Shown one piece after another: positions 46,210-55,222 of a DNA stretch of 64,000 nt. Every line of letters starts with the position of its first letter. The first letter of the stretch is position 1. The notes under the pieces were generated by a model. It ran no database searches. It was given only the letters and a program-made list of their open reading frames with translations, and was not told where the DNA came from. This DNA is from a virus, in IMG/VR virus record IMGVR_UViG_3300032268_001078, positions 115,716-179,715 of that record; one strand, written 5' to 3'. A program made the position numbers and the translations under genes.

Positions 46210-46637
46210 TATAACAATCCTTTATTTTTCATTGTTGACATCATCGCTGTAAAATCAGGTACTTCACTTACAGATTGAATCATTTCAGGTGATGCTACTT
46301 TAGGAGCATTATTTAACATTGATTCTACTGTAGATGGTTTTGATTTTCCCAAATCCATCTCAAATGGTTGATTATTTATAGATTGAAAACTAGGTGCATC
46401 AGCTGATGTAAAGTTTCCTACTGAGCGCCAATCACTTTGAGCTGTTTCATTTATTAAGTCTTCTAAAACATTACCTGTAGATATAAGTTTTTTAGTTTTA
46501 GGAATATTTCCTAACATATTACTAAGAGATTTTTTAGTTTCTTGTATAGGTTGTCTTTGTAATTCTTCTCTAATAGCAGAGCGAACTTCTTTTTTCACAA
46601 CTTCACGAATAATTTGTATAAATTCAGTTTTATTCAT
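46209..46637 (-). CDS. Hypothetical helical protein in baseplate cluster
   Basis: 142 residues. N-terminal amphipathic helix 'KTEFIQIIREVVKKEVRSAIREELQ', then Asn/Ser-rich linker and C-terminal 'VPDFTAMMSTMKNKGLL'. (L/I)xE sites at IRE and LIN|E. Common kind of small protein in aquatic T4-like phages, function unknown. Late-type motif 46643-46650 just before the ATG. Confidence 0.68.
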   Translation of the reverse strand: MNKTEFIQIIREVVKKEVRSAIREELQRQPIQETKKSLSNMLGNIPKTKKLISTGNVLEDLINETAQSDWRSVGNFTSADAPSFQSINNQPFEMDLGKSKPSTVESMLNNAPKVASPEMIQSVSEVPDFTAMMSTMKNKGLL

Positions 46638-46654
46638 ATAATATAAATATTAAA

Positions 46655-47686
46655 TTATAAAGGAGGTGTTAATTTAGTTTTTAAATCTTGTAATGCAGTA
46701 TTATTTTGTTGTTGATTTATAAAAGTATCAACTTTACTAATAATATTATTTAAACTTTGTTGTTGATTTTGATTTATTTTACCAAAGTAAATAATATTAT
46801 CTTTTAAAACAGTAATTTGTTCGTATGCTTTATTTAAATCATTTACTTGATTTTGTTCACTTTCACTTTTAGTTAAAATATCACTAACAGCTTGACCTGT
46901 AGTTATGTAACTTGAAGCGGGTACAGCTGTTTCTACTTGAATAACTATTGCTTTAGCTTTTTTGATTTTATTTTGAATACTTTTTACTAGTAATAAAGCT
47001 GAAATGACTAATTGAGCGAATTCTACTACTTGTTTTAATGAAAGATTATTTACAAAATCATTAAAATTAGTAATAGGTTTATCATTACTTAGTCTAGTAG
47101 TTACTTTATTTGTTTTATCGGTTAAAGATTTAACTATTGATTCTATATTTTGTAAAGCAGCTATAGTTTGTTGATTAGCAATTGGAACTTGAACTATAGT
47201 CCCATCACCTAACTTAACAGTAGTATTAGTATTAATTTTATCTATAATACTATCAACTTGATCTTCAAGACTTAAAATTTGACTATCAATTTGTTGTTGT
47301 AAAGTAATAATATTTAATATAACAGCATTAGTTGTTTTTAAAATTTTATTAGTAAGAGGTGTACTATTGGTAGTACCTGCTTGATTTGATTGATTGTCTG
47401 TAGTTGTAGTTACTCCTAATTCTTCAGCTAGTCTAGCTTTTGTAATATCAATTACTACTTGACTTACCCATGCTGCTAAACTAAATGCTTTATTTAAATC
47501 AAATGAACTACTTTTAACTCCTGAATTTAAATTATTCATTTGTTGAGTTAGTTTATCTATATTTGCTGTTAAATTGTTTTGAGAATTATTAGTATTTTGA
47601 GTATACTGTTTCCTTACAGGATTTAACGGTTGGGCAACATTGATTTGTTTACCTTGTAGTGCTATTAAGTCTTCTATTGTCGCCAT
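46655..47686 (-). CDS. Coiled-coil protein in baseplate cluster
   Basis: 343 residues, rich in Gln, Asn, Ile and Thr. Several heptad-like helices ('LTANIDKLTQQMNNLNSG', 'QQQIDSQILSLEDQVDSII', 'LQNIESIVKSLTDKTNKV') and one hydrophobic helix 'VVEFAQLVISALLLVKSI' that could be buried or membrane-seeking. Lies next to the hub group, so it may be a tape-measure-like or hub component; it is short for a tape measure. Confidence 0.65.
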   Translation of the reverse strand: MATIEDLIALQGKQINVAQPLNPVRKQYTQNTNNSQNNLTANIDKLTQQMNNLNSGVKSSSFDLNKAFSLAAWVSQVVIDITKARLAEELGVTTTTDNQSNQAGTTNSTPLTNKILKTTNAVILNIITLQQQIDSQILSLEDQVDSIIDKINTNTTVKLGDGTIVQVPIANQQTIAALQNIESIVKSLTDKTNKVTTRLSNDKPITNFNDFVNNLSLKQVVEFAQLVISALLLVKSIQNKIKKAKAIVIQVETAVPASSYITTGQAVSDILTKSESEQNQVNDLNKAYEQITVLKDNIIYFGKINQNQQQSLNNIISKVDTFINQQQNNTALQDLKTKLTPPL

Positions 47687-48096
47687 TATACAGTGTACGT
47701 TATTTTAGATTTAAATCTTTTAAGTTTTTGTTTGATTAGTTCAGTTTTAGCTTGAGTATTAGTTTTTAAAACAACCTGGCCTTGAGGAATATAAGCACCA
47801 GGAGTATCAACAATTTGATTTAATAAGTCTAAAACATCAATTAAAATTTTTTCTAATTGATCTCCTTTAACTACAGATTCTAATTTTTTAGTTTGAGTTG
47901 GAATACCAAATTCTATTTTTGGACTATTTATTCTAACTTTATTTGGTTTGTTGTCTCCATCTACACTTCCTATATCAATAAAAAGACCTTCTTTAGCACC
48001 TAAATGAATATAGGTATTAGAGTTTATTTTAATATCATCACTTTCTGATACTAATTCTAATTTACCTGATTTTGCTGATATTTTTTCTTCTGCCAT
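47686..48096 (-). CDS. Baseplate spike beta-helix-like protein (gp5 C-terminal-like)
   Basis: 136 residues. N-terminal half is repetitive beta: 'KSGKLELVSESDDIKINSNTYIHLGAKEGLFIDIG' and 'NKVRINSPKIEFGI', similar to triple-stranded beta-prism spikes such as the T4 gp5 C-terminus. C-terminal helix 'GDQLEKILIDVLDLLNQIV'. Positioned directly after the lysozyme-like and OB-like genes, in the same order as the three domains of T4 gp5. A split spike is proposed (inference). Confidence 0.62.
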   Translation of the reverse strand: MAEEKISAKSGKLELVSESDDIKINSNTYIHLGAKEGLFIDIGSVDGDNKPNKVRINSPKIEFGIPTQTKKLESVVKGDQLEKILIDVLDLLNQIVDTPGAYIPQGQVVLKTNTQAKTELIKQKLKRFKSKITYTV

Positions 48097-49256
48097 TATT
48101 TAATATATTTATTCATTGGTTCATCTATGTTCACAGTAGATGGAATTAAATTATTTGCTATTAATGTTTTAACAACAGCAACTAAGTATGTTGTAGGATT
48201 TGTTAATGCGTCTCCAAATGGAGCATATGTGTTAAAATATTGTCTAAATGTAGGAGGATTAGTACCTTTATGAGAATATGATTCTTGTTCTTTATAATTA
48301 ATACCATTTTTCTTATAATATTCATTATCTTTATCTATATACCAATTAATTCGTCTTACACCACCATCATAATTTAAACTTTTAGCAGTTCCATTTATGT
48401 ATGGAATAGTAACTTGATTAATCATTGCTGTCCATCCTTTTTCATATGTACTAAAACAAGCATATGTTCCTAATTTTTCAGCGCCTTTAATTGCTTTAGC
48501 TCCTAAATCACCTTCTCCTCTTAAGTTACCTGGATTTTTATTTTGTCTAACACCTAATGAATTAAATCCTTCAACCTTTGCTTGAGCTGCTGCTAATCCT
48601 TTAATAATTGGACTTAATTTTTTTAAAGAAGCAAATGAATTTATACTACTTAAAGTAACACTTATATCTAATTTACCAAAAGGAGTATAAGGAGGAGGTG
48701 ATCCTTGTTTAATACTTTGCTGTTCTTTAGGAGAAATACCTGCCCAAACTTCTGGTGGAATTTCAGTTCCTGGGATATTATTTCCATAAATTGTAAAAAA
48801 ATCATCTGTAGGTTCAATTTCAGCAAAATATGCTGTAAGGCTAGCTGTATCATAATTTACTAATTCAACTACTTCCACTGTTTCTGGAGTAATTATTATA
48901 GATGAAGTAATATCTGTTGCTGTTTCAAAATTAGTACTTTGAGTAACAACATAAGGTTGAACATAGGTTGGAGGTACAACTTGATCAACTACTGTTTGAG
49001 ACCAACCAAGTGTAGTAAAATTACTACTTGGAAATACTACTTCACTTTGGATACCTATAGGAGGTTCTCCACTAAAAATTCCTATAGAAGAAACAGAATT
49101 CATTACAGAGTAATCAGTTTGAGAACCACTAGGTTTATTTTTAGATGTAAGTATTATATTACCATTAGTATCATGGGCAATACTACTTCCACCTCTACCA
49201 TTTGTTATAGTAGATCCTGGAGTTACTTTTCTAGATTCAACTCTTTTATCTTGCAT
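48096..49256 (-). CDS. Tail-associated lysozyme-like protein (gp5 middle-like)
   Basis: 386 residues. The C-terminal half carries a lysozyme/transglycosylase-like core: 'AAAQAKVEGFNSLGVRQNKNPGNLRGEGDLG', where the Glu of 'KVEGF' and the 'NPGNLR' block are typical of virion peptidoglycan hydrolases, then 'CFSTYEKGWTAMINQV'. The N-terminal part is beta-rich (VSSIGIFSGEPPIGI). It probably digests cell wall during infection. The gene lies between OB-like and beta-helix-like genes. Confidence 0.78.
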   Translation of the reverse strand: MQDKRVESRKVTPGSTITNGRGGSSIAHDTNGNIILTSKNKPSGSQTDYSVMNSVSSIGIFSGEPPIGIQSEVVFPSSNFTTLGWSQTVVDQVVPPTYVQPYVVTQSTNFETATDITSSIIITPETVEVVELVNYDTASLTAYFAEIEPTDDFFTIYGNNIPGTEIPPEVWAGISPKEQQSIKQGSPPPYTPFGKLDISVTLSSINSFASLKKLSPIIKGLAAAQAKVEGFNSLGVRQNKNPGNLRGEGDLGAKAIKGAEKLGTYACFSTYEKGWTAMINQVTIPYINGTAKSLNYDGGVRRINWYIDKDNEYYKKNGINYKEQESYSHKGTNPPTFRQYFNTYAPFGDALTNPTTYLVAVVKTLIANNLIPSTVNIDEPMNKYIK

Positions 49257-49738
49257 TATATCATCCCGTTTAAACTATTATTATAATTAGTTACATTAAA
49301 GTTTGATTGTTTAGTATTAGTAACTTGACCGGGTGTTGATTGATCTAAATTAATATTTGTATACATATTATCCCACATGTTAAGAGGTCCTGTATAATAA
49401 GCAATTTGTTTAGGATTTGATTTATTGTTAGATGCTGATTTAGGTTCAGCAGCAAATGTAATATCAATATATTCTCCCACCATAGGAGTAATATTTTGGT
49501 ATTTATTTAAAGGTTGAGCTGTTTTGCTGGGATCAGGTTGTCCTAATTGAGATTTACCTATACTATCTACAGATTCATAATAAACCCAACCATTATCTGC
49601 TACTCCTGTTACTCTATATCTAAAACTTTTTTGTTTAGTAGTTGCATAATTACTGTATCCATTAGCACTTGTTGTGTTGCTTATTGAAGAAGGACTTGTT
49701 ATAATTCCTGAACTATGTTGAGTAGATTGAGTTGGCAT
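49256..49738 (-). CDS. Baseplate hub OB-fold-like protein (gp5 N-terminal-like)
   Basis: 160 residues. 'FRYRVTGVADNGWVYYESVDSIGKSQLGQPDPSKTAQPLNKYQ' and 'TPMVGEYIDITFAAEP' fit a small five-stranded OB fold, with Ser/Thr/Asn-rich unstructured ends. T4 gp5 begins with an OB domain that binds gp27. First of the proposed three-gene split gp5. One-base overlap with the following gene. Confidence 0.58.
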   Translation of the reverse strand: MPTQSTQHSSGIITSPSSISNTTSANGYSNYATTKQKSFRYRVTGVADNGWVYYESVDSIGKSQLGQPDPSKTAQPLNKYQNITPMVGEYIDITFAAEPKSASNNKSNPKQIAYYTGPLNMWDNMYTNINLDQSTPGQVTNTKQSNFNVTNYNNSLNGMI

Positions 49739-50076
49739 TATTCTATTCCTAATCCGTCTAATGATTCAAATAATAGTTGTTTGTCTCTTTCAGACATTAC
49801 TCCTCCATTTTCTTCAGTAACTTTAGCACTAACTGATTCAATTTTTTGAATAATACCTAAAAGTTTTAGTAAAACATCATCATTCTTAATTGATAAATCC
49901 ATATATTCTTTAATTAAAGGAACCATCATAACAGCATCACCACCATCAGTAATAAATTCTTTTAATTGATTAATTAAACCATTAAGTTTTTCTTGCTTAT
50001 CTTTTTTGTCTTTATAAGCTTCTTCCATCAACTTAGAAATAGTTTTTCCTTTGAAAATTTCTTTATTATAATCCAT
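49738..50076 (-). CDS. Conserved hypothetical helical protein
   Basis: 112 residues. 'KLMEEAYKDKKDKQEKLNGLINQLKEFITDGGDAVMMVPLIKEYMDLSIKNDDVLLKLLGIIQKI' is a helical block I recall from many T4-like aquatic phages in the baseplate region. Function unknown. Late-type motif 50091-50098 upstream. Confidence 0.72.
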   Translation of the reverse strand: MDYNKEIFKGKTISKLMEEAYKDKKDKQEKLNGLINQLKEFITDGGDAVMMVPLIKEYMDLSIKNDDVLLKLLGIIQKIESVSAKVTEENGGVMSERDKQLLFESLDGLGIE

Positions 50077-50102
50077 ATTATTATATGAATATAAATATTA
50101 AA

Positions 50103-50846
50103 TTACATTTTTTTTACAATGCCGTTCTGTTGATATTGACTATATAAAACAACATATAATTCTTTCATGCGTTTAATAATTTTAGTAATATGAGTTGTAT
50201 CACAGTCAACCATTTCTTTAATGAATATATAAAACGCTTTTTTATTAAATATATCTATATTTTCTCTTTTACGAAATATTTCTAAAATAGCATCAGCTAG
50301 TTTTTTATCTTTTTCTTTAGGAAATAATGTATCTATATAAGTTTCTATATATAATACATAGATATTTAAAAAATCACTTAATTCAGTATTTGTTTCTTGA
50401 ATTACAAATTCTTTAGTTACTTCTCTTTCTTCATTAACTTCATCAACATCTGAATGTGATTTGAGTTTTTTATAATTGTTTTGATTATTGAAAATAAAAT
50501 AACGTTTTGCTATTGTTCCAAAATAACTGTATGCTTTTCCTTTTCCCGGTTGAAATTTTTTTAAACGTTCAATTAAGAAAATAATGGCTTCATGTTGAAT
50601 TTCTTGAATTGAATGATTATCTGTATAATAGTATTTGTATGTATGAATTAAATTTTCAGTTAATTTAGTAAAAGCATAATGAATTCTTTCTCTGTATACT
50701 TTATTTCTAATAAAATCATCATCTGATGCTACATATTCAATAATAGCGTCTTCAGTGTCCTGAGTAAAATAGTTTCTACTCTTTTTTGGTTTACGTTTTC
50801 TAAGTGTTCCTTTTTTAGTATATAAGTTAGGATCTAAATTACTCAT
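50103..50846 (-). CDS. Late transcription sigma factor, gp55-like
   Basis: 247 residues. 'RERIHYAFTKLTENLIHTYKYYYTDNHSIQEIQHEAIIFLIERLKKFQPGKGKAYSYFGTIAKRYFIFNNQ' matches the sigma-2 region of T4 gp55 (a helix with 'hdMi.dAi......l..FdpeK..aFaYFttI....f'). It should direct host RNA polymerase to late promoters. The late-type ATATTTAT motif found upstream of structural genes is the obvious candidate target. Longer than T4 gp55 (185) because of N- and C-terminal additions. Confidence 0.82.
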   Translation of the reverse strand: MSNLDPNLYTKKGTLRKRKPKKSRNYFTQDTEDAIIEYVASDDDFIRNKVYRERIHYAFTKLTENLIHTYKYYYTDNHSIQEIQHEAIIFLIERLKKFQPGKGKAYSYFGTIAKRYFIFNNQNNYKKLKSHSDVDEVNEEREVTKEFVIQETNTELSDFLNIYVLYIETYIDTLFPKEKDKKLADAILEIFRKRENIDIFNKKAFYIFIKEMVDCDTTHITKIIKRMKELYVVLYSQYQQNGIVKKM

Positions 50847-51109
50847 TATTTAAAGTTTTTTAAGGTCTCATTTAATTCTTTCAAATCTATCCACATTTGA
50901 CCTATATAATCGTTTGCTCTAAATAAATTTTGTTGATCAATTACATCAAATGTTTTAGTAATTTGATCAATAGATTTACGAGTTGTTTCAATATATTCAG
51001 CTTGTTGTTGAGCTATTTTTTCTAATTTTTCATTTCTACGATATTGGGTGATAATGATATAAACCATTATACTTACAATCCACAACCCAATATTAATTAT
51101 CCAAACCAT
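50846..51109 (-). CDS. Small membrane-anchored coiled-coil protein
   Basis: 87 residues. Hydrophobic helix at 2-20 ('VWIINIGLWIVSIMVYIII') followed by a charged helical coiled coil ('RNEKLEKIAQQQAEYIETT...IDQITKTFDVI'). Inner-membrane protein with cytoplasmic coil; role unknown. Overlaps the sigma-factor start by one base. Confidence 0.72.
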   Translation of the reverse strand: MVWIINIGLWIVSIMVYIIITQYRRNEKLEKIAQQQAEYIETTRKSIDQITKTFDVIDQQNLFRANDYIGQMWIDLKELNETLKNFK

Positions 51110-51110
51110 A

Positions 51111-51884
51111 TTATAAATTTTTTAACATATCAGCAAAAGCATTATTTTTAGTTCCAATTGTTCTAATTGCTTTTTCTTGACTTGATTGTTTAACTGTTGT
51201 TTTTACTTTATCTTGTTTAGGAATTTGAAAACTATCTAACCATTCTGCTTCAAATTCTACTCTAGCAGCTAAAAAATCGGCTTGCTGAATAATAAATATT
51301 AATGAAGTACGAGGCTTAGTTTCTGGAGACCAAGATTTTAAATAAGGTTCATTAGCTGGGTCGTAAAGTCCATCATGTAATTTAATTGCTAAAGTTTCAT
51401 TTTGAGACATTTTAATTCCTAATTCATTTAATAACCAAATACCTCTATCAGGAACAGACATATAAGTTAATTTTTGATTAAACATATACATTTCTCCTAA
51501 TTTTTCTCTTCTCCATTGATCAGTATTATCTAATACTGCTTGATTTTCAAAATCCCCAAATTTTCCTAAGTCATGATTTAATGCACTAAATACTAATTCT
51601 TCTATAGTATATGTATCTTTAACATTAAATTGACGCCATACTTTATTTATTTCTAAAGCTGCTTCTATTACTCTAATAACGTGATCAATATATCCTCCCT
51701 CGAAGGCATTATGATACTCTCTTTTATGAGAGGCTGGCATAAGACAAAATCGTTCCTCATACTTCTGATAAAAACCTAATAACTGTTCTTTTCGAGGTGA
51801 GGATATGTATTGATCTATAATTGAGAGAAAACGATTCCAATTTTCTAAAATTTGTTCTGAAGTTAATTTGATATTGTTACTCAT
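51111..51884 (-). CDS. HD-superfamily hydrolase
   Basis: 257 residues. Metal motifs: 'HNAFEGGYIDHVIRV' (His), 'ALNHDLGKFGD' (HD), 'AIKLHDGLYD' (His) and 'IIQQADFLAARVE' (Asp). This is the HD phosphohydrolase pattern; such enzymes cleave nucleotides or cyclic nucleotides. It could serve nucleotide metabolism or counter host signalling. A class-M motif (51888-51909) is upstream. C-terminal 60 residues are charged and unrecognised. Confidence 0.85.
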   Translation of the reverse strand: MSNNIKLTSEQILENWNRFLSIIDQYISSPRKEQLLGFYQKYEERFCLMPASHKREYHNAFEGGYIDHVIRVIEAALEINKVWRQFNVKDTYTIEELVFSALNHDLGKFGDFENQAVLDNTDQWRREKLGEMYMFNQKLTYMSVPDRGIWLLNELGIKMSQNETLAIKLHDGLYDPANEPYLKSWSPETKPRTSLIFIIQQADFLAARVEFEAEWLDSFQIPKQDKVKTTVKQSSQEKAIRTIGTKNNAFADMLKNL

Positions 51885-51920
51885 ACAACTATATTATAAT
51901 AATAAAATTTAAAAAAACCC

Positions 51921-52112
51921 TTATCTTTGTTCTGGTTCGTTATTAAGATAAGTACGTGCTTGATCAACTGCTGAATGTAGTTGATACATTAAACGTGCCA
52001 TATCTTCTTGGTCACGTTGATTTGAAGGTCTAGTTTTAAGAAAAAATTCTAAACCTTTTGCTGAAGATTCAATAGTTGATAGAATCTCTTGGTATTGTGT
52101 TTTGTATCTCAT
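51921..52112 (-). CDS. Small hypothetical helical protein
   Basis: 63 residues, helical ('YQEILSTIESSAKGLEFFLKT...EDMARLMYQLHSAVDQARTYL'). Unrecognised. Its ATG overlaps the glutaredoxin gene's stop (ATGA). Confidence 0.68.
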   Translation of the reverse strand: MRYKTQYQEILSTIESSAKGLEFFLKTRPSNQRDQEDMARLMYQLHSAVDQARTYLNNEPEQR

Positions 52113-52459
52113 AGATGTACTGTTAATTGTTTATAAAATGATATGTTTGAATTTAATATAATAACACTTTTATCTATAACCCCTGATGTATTAACAATAA
52201 TTTTAGATTCTGGATATAATGTAAAAACAATTGGATAAGCATCCGTTTTAAGAGTAGATTCAATTTTATCAGCTATGTTACTATGTTCATTTTGATTACA
52301 ATCAAATGCTTCATAACTCCACCCATCAATCATTAATTCAGCTTCTAATTCTTTACATTTACTACATCCACTAAGTTTAAATAGTATTATTTGGGGATCG
52401 AATTCGGTACCTTTTTCCCCTTGATAACTTCGTACCTTATTTATTAATGCTTCAATCAT
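52109..52459 (-). CDS. Glutaredoxin/thioredoxin-like protein
   Basis: 116 residues from ATG 52459 (MIEALINKVRSYQGEKG); the frame opens further to 52531 but the extension is not supported. 'IILFKLSGCSKCKELEAELMIDGWSYEAFDCNQNE' shows the CxxC redox pair (CSKC) after the first strand, as in glutaredoxins. 'AYPIVFTLYP' gives the cis-Pro. Likely reduces ribonucleotide reductase or other thiols; partner not seen here. Confidence 0.75.
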   Translation of the reverse strand: MIEALINKVRSYQGEKGTEFDPQIILFKLSGCSKCKELEAELMIDGWSYEAFDCNQNEHSNIADKIESTLKTDAYPIVFTLYPESKIIVNTSGVIDKSVIILNSNISFYKQLTVHL

Positions 52460-52703
52460 ATTGACATAAATATAATAACAAAGTTTATTTTTCCCCCCTC
52501 CATAACTTAGGAAAACTAATTTGTAAAACAAAAACTAAGTATAATAATTTGATTTTAAGGCAATCACACCAATCAGATCCAACATTAAGGTTATCCTTAT
52601 GTAGTTTAAGACATACTAGTCTGTTTGTGAGACAATAGTATGATAATAAAAAAGGGTAAAAAGCCAAAACTCTTTACCCCTTCTTTTATAAGTAAATTTT
52701 ATA
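52460..52703 (-). other. Intergenic stretch with terminator
   Basis: About 240 nt without a supported gene. It holds the terminator below and an A-rich leader for the glutaredoxin-like gene. The rest has short palindromes (e.g. GTCTTAAAC...) but no gene signal. Confidence 0.6.
52648..52680 (-). terminator. Intrinsic terminator after the 52704-54041 gene
   Basis: Stem GGGTAAA/TTTACCC (52673-52679 with 52654-52660) with an 12-nt loop, followed on the minus strand by six T residues (52648-52653), 24 nt beyond the gene's stop codon. Confidence 0.8.
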
Positions 52704-54041
52704 TTATCTAATTCCAGCCATTCGTTGAATTCTTTCAAGTAAAGCATTATCAGCATCATCTGCTGTTAAATCACTTCTCATTTGACTAAACATACCTTTC
52801 AACTGATTCATTTGTTGAGGTGTTATTCTATCATTAATAATATTAGTAATTAATTGAATAAATTCATTATTTTCTAATTTATAAATATCTTGTAAAAAAT
52901 CGTCTCTTTCAGCTGGTGTAACATTGGTTTCTAATTTATTAATTACATCTTGTAAACCTTTAGCTATAATTTGACCATAAGCAATATCTTCAGGTTCATT
53001 TTGAATTTTATCAGTATATTTAACTACTTTTTCTCCTCTTTCTAAATCACTAAAACCAAATAAACCAATAATTTCATACATTCCTTTTACAATTTCATGA
53101 ATTAATACTGGAAAACAAATAGCTCTTGCTTTAATAATCCATTTTTCTTTTTCAAAATCAAAATAAACACTTTCAGCTCCTACACTACTATCTTCCATTG
53201 GTGATCCACCCCCTCCTGACATTCCTAACATAAAATCAATCATATCAAGGGCCGCTTGCATTAAATCTCTGTATTTATCACTTGCACCTTCTCCACTAAC
53301 AATATCAACATATTCTTGTTGAACATAATGAGCTGTTTTACTTAAACTTGCTCCACCTTGAGTTACAGAATTAATAAGTCTTCTTTTCATTAATTCACCT
53401 GTTAATTCTTCAGCTTCATCTTCTTCTTCTTCATCCATTTCAGGTGTATTTAAAGCATCTTTAACTTGAGATTGTGGAACTATTTTAGCATCAATTTCAA
53501 TAGCATCAGTTTGTGCTAAATAAGGATAAGCTTCATTAACAACATCTAAAGCTAGTTGTTCTAATAAATCTTCGTTTCCTTTTTCCATTTGCATTACTTG
53601 CATAGCAAGTTGTTGCATTTGTCTTCCTACTTGCATTGGATTTTTACCTTGAATCCTTTGAGCAACTCCACCTTTAAGTTTACCTAAAGTTTCAGGATCA
53701 AAAATTTTATCATACTCAGCTTCATTTAATTTATCAAATTCAGCCTTATATCTAGCTACAATTTTATTCATAATACTATTTGAAGCTTCTTTCATTCCAG
53801 CTGGTTTTGGTTTTGGACCGTTTTTAGGAGCCTGATGTGGTTTTTCTGTTCCTTTAGTTTGAGCTTTAGGAGCTGGTTTAGGACTAGTAGCTGGACTTGG
53901 AACAGAACGTCTTCTAGGTTCTGGTCTTGTAGAAGGTCTTCCTGGCATTACATCCGGTTGAGGAGCTTTTCCTGGTTGTTCCTGAGGAGCTCTTTGTGGA
54001 GCAGCAGGACTTTCATTTAAAAGATTTTTAAGCTTAATCAT
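52704..54041 (-). CDS. Tagged virion-type protein with RMAGI C-terminus
   Basis: 445 residues. Starts 'MIKLKNLLNESPAAP' (LLNE tag), followed by a Pro/Arg/Lys-rich linker of about 70 residues that begins right after the candidate cut. Then helical body with 'FDKLNEAEYDKIFDPETL', 'LALDVVNEAYPYL', an acidic patch, 'AESVYFDFEKEKWIIKARAICFPVLIHEIVKGMYEIIGLFG'. C-terminus 'LLERIQRMAGIR' resembles the scaffold end 'RMQKLAGIK'. Probably a head-core or packaged protein; not recognised by name. Confidence 0.75.
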   Translation of the reverse strand: MIKLKNLLNESPAAPQRAPQEQPGKAPQPDVMPGRPSTRPEPRRRSVPSPATSPKPAPKAQTKGTEKPHQAPKNGPKPKPAGMKEASNSIMNKIVARYKAEFDKLNEAEYDKIFDPETLGKLKGGVAQRIQGKNPMQVGRQMQQLAMQVMQMEKGNEDLLEQLALDVVNEAYPYLAQTDAIEIDAKIVPQSQVKDALNTPEMDEEEEDEAEELTGELMKRRLINSVTQGGASLSKTAHYVQQEYVDIVSGEGASDKYRDLMQAALDMIDFMLGMSGGGGSPMEDSSVGAESVYFDFEKEKWIIKARAICFPVLIHEIVKGMYEIIGLFGFSDLERGEKVVKYTDKIQNEPEDIAYGQIIAKGLQDVINKLETNVTPAERDDFLQDIYKLENNEFIQLITNIINDRITPQQMNQLKGMFSQMRSDLTADDADNALLERIQRMAGIR

Positions 54042-54229
54042 AGTATTATTATAACAATAAATATATTATAAATTAGTATCTTATAAATCTCTAAATAGTT
54101 TTTTAATTACTTTTTTGTGGGTATTTAAATAATTTTTTGACTTCGACTACTTTGATATATTAACGTTTATTATTAATATTACCAAATAAACTTTCGCTTA
54201 TTCCGTCAATTAAATTCAAATATAAATTA
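54042..54229 (-). other. Intergenic region, 188 nt
   Basis: Holds the late-type motif 54057-54064 before the 54041 start. A minus frame reading NNNLYLNLIDGISESLFGNIN ends in TAA but has no ATG, so it is not called a gene. No terminator with a clear stem and T-tract was seen. Confidence 0.4.
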
Positions 54230-55222
54230 TTATTTATAAGGATCTAAAATATAACCATCTTCCATTTTATTTTGTACCATATTAATAGAAAATTTACTAA
54301 TATATTCACTATTATCTTTCTTAAGTAAAACACTATTACCTTCAAAACCTACTATATAATAACTAGATTCAGAACTTATCACTCCAGGTTCAATAGTATC
54401 TCCTTTACCTAAATAAATAATATTAGGGTTAAAGTCTTTAGCCATTTCTAAATCATCTGGTGTTAATTCAAATTTTTCATTTACTTTATCTAAAATTTTA
54501 ACATCAACTTGTAAGTCTTCCCATTCATTTTCCCAAGGTGATTCATAATAATCTTCAGGTATATCTTCAATAACTTCATCACCTTCTAGTATTTTTCTCA
54601 TTAAAAAATCACTATCCCATAGATTATCATAAATAATTGATTCAATTTCTTCTGGGTTATAAGGAATAGACATTCCTAATTCTCTTTCTAAATCTTCACT
54701 ATTAATTATACATTTAGTCGTTTTTTCAATTAAATCATTCTCTTCATCTTCATAATTATAAAAATTATATGTTGAATGACTTATTATTTCAATATTAAAA
54801 TCTTGGAAATGTTTAGCTAATTCTAAATCTTCGTCTCCTAAAGAAAATTCTTCTTCTTTTAATTTAGGTTTAGGTAAAATTATTTTATGTCCATTTGAAA
54901 GCATTTTTTGAACATCATCAAGATCCATTTTAAATACATTACGTGGCTCACCTTCTTCAACTAAATTTATTTTCCAAACAGCAACACCATTTTTATCTTC
55001 TTGATATATTTTTTGAACAATAAAATTACCATTTCCTATGTATCTGTAAATTATATCTGGATTTTTAAACATATTGGCATTGATTTTACTGCCTTTTGTT
55101 ATGTTTTGATTTTGAAGACCCTTAGCTAATTCTAAATCGTTATCTCCTAAAGAAAATTCTTCTTGTTCATTTAAGAATAATTGATATTCTTTCCATTTAT
55201 GTAAGTCAAAGTTGTCTCTCAT
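54230..55222 (-). CDS. Modular FELGDEDLELAK-repeat protein (three units)
   Basis: 330 residues from ATG 55222 (MRDNFDLHKW); the ATGA overlap with the previous TGA supports this start over a codon 15 nt upstream. Three modules begin 'EEFSLGDNDLELAKGL' (21-36), 'EEFSLGDEDLELAKHF' (124-139) and 'EKFELTPDDLEMAKDF' (249-264), each after a possible (L/I)xE or VNE (FLNE, KLKE, KVNE). Modules 1 and 3 end in a beta-rich body ('GDTIEPGV', 'KGSKINANMF'), and module 2 in an acidic helical body. Bodies resemble those of the 56234-57937 protein. No known domain recognised. Confidence 0.8.
   Translation of the reverse strand: MRDNFDLHKWKEYQLFLNEQEEFSLGDNDLELAKGLQNQNITKGSKINANMFKNPDIIYRYIGNGNFIVQKIYQEDKNGVAVWKINLVEEGEPRNVFKMDLDDVQKMLSNGHKIILPKPKLKEEEFSLGDEDLELAKHFQDFNIEIISHSTYNFYNYEDEENDLIEKTTKCIINSEDLERELGMSIPYNPEEIESIIYDNLWDSDFLMRKILEGDEVIEDIPEDYYESPWENEWEDLQVDVKILDKVNEKFELTPDDLEMAKDFNPNIIYLGKGDTIEPGVISSESSYYIVGFEGNSVLLKKDNSEYISKFSINMVQNKMEDGYILDPYK

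Noticed and set aside
54120-54229. Small gene encoding LNLIDGISESLFGN...
   Set aside because: No ATG or supported start; preceded by an in-frame stop.
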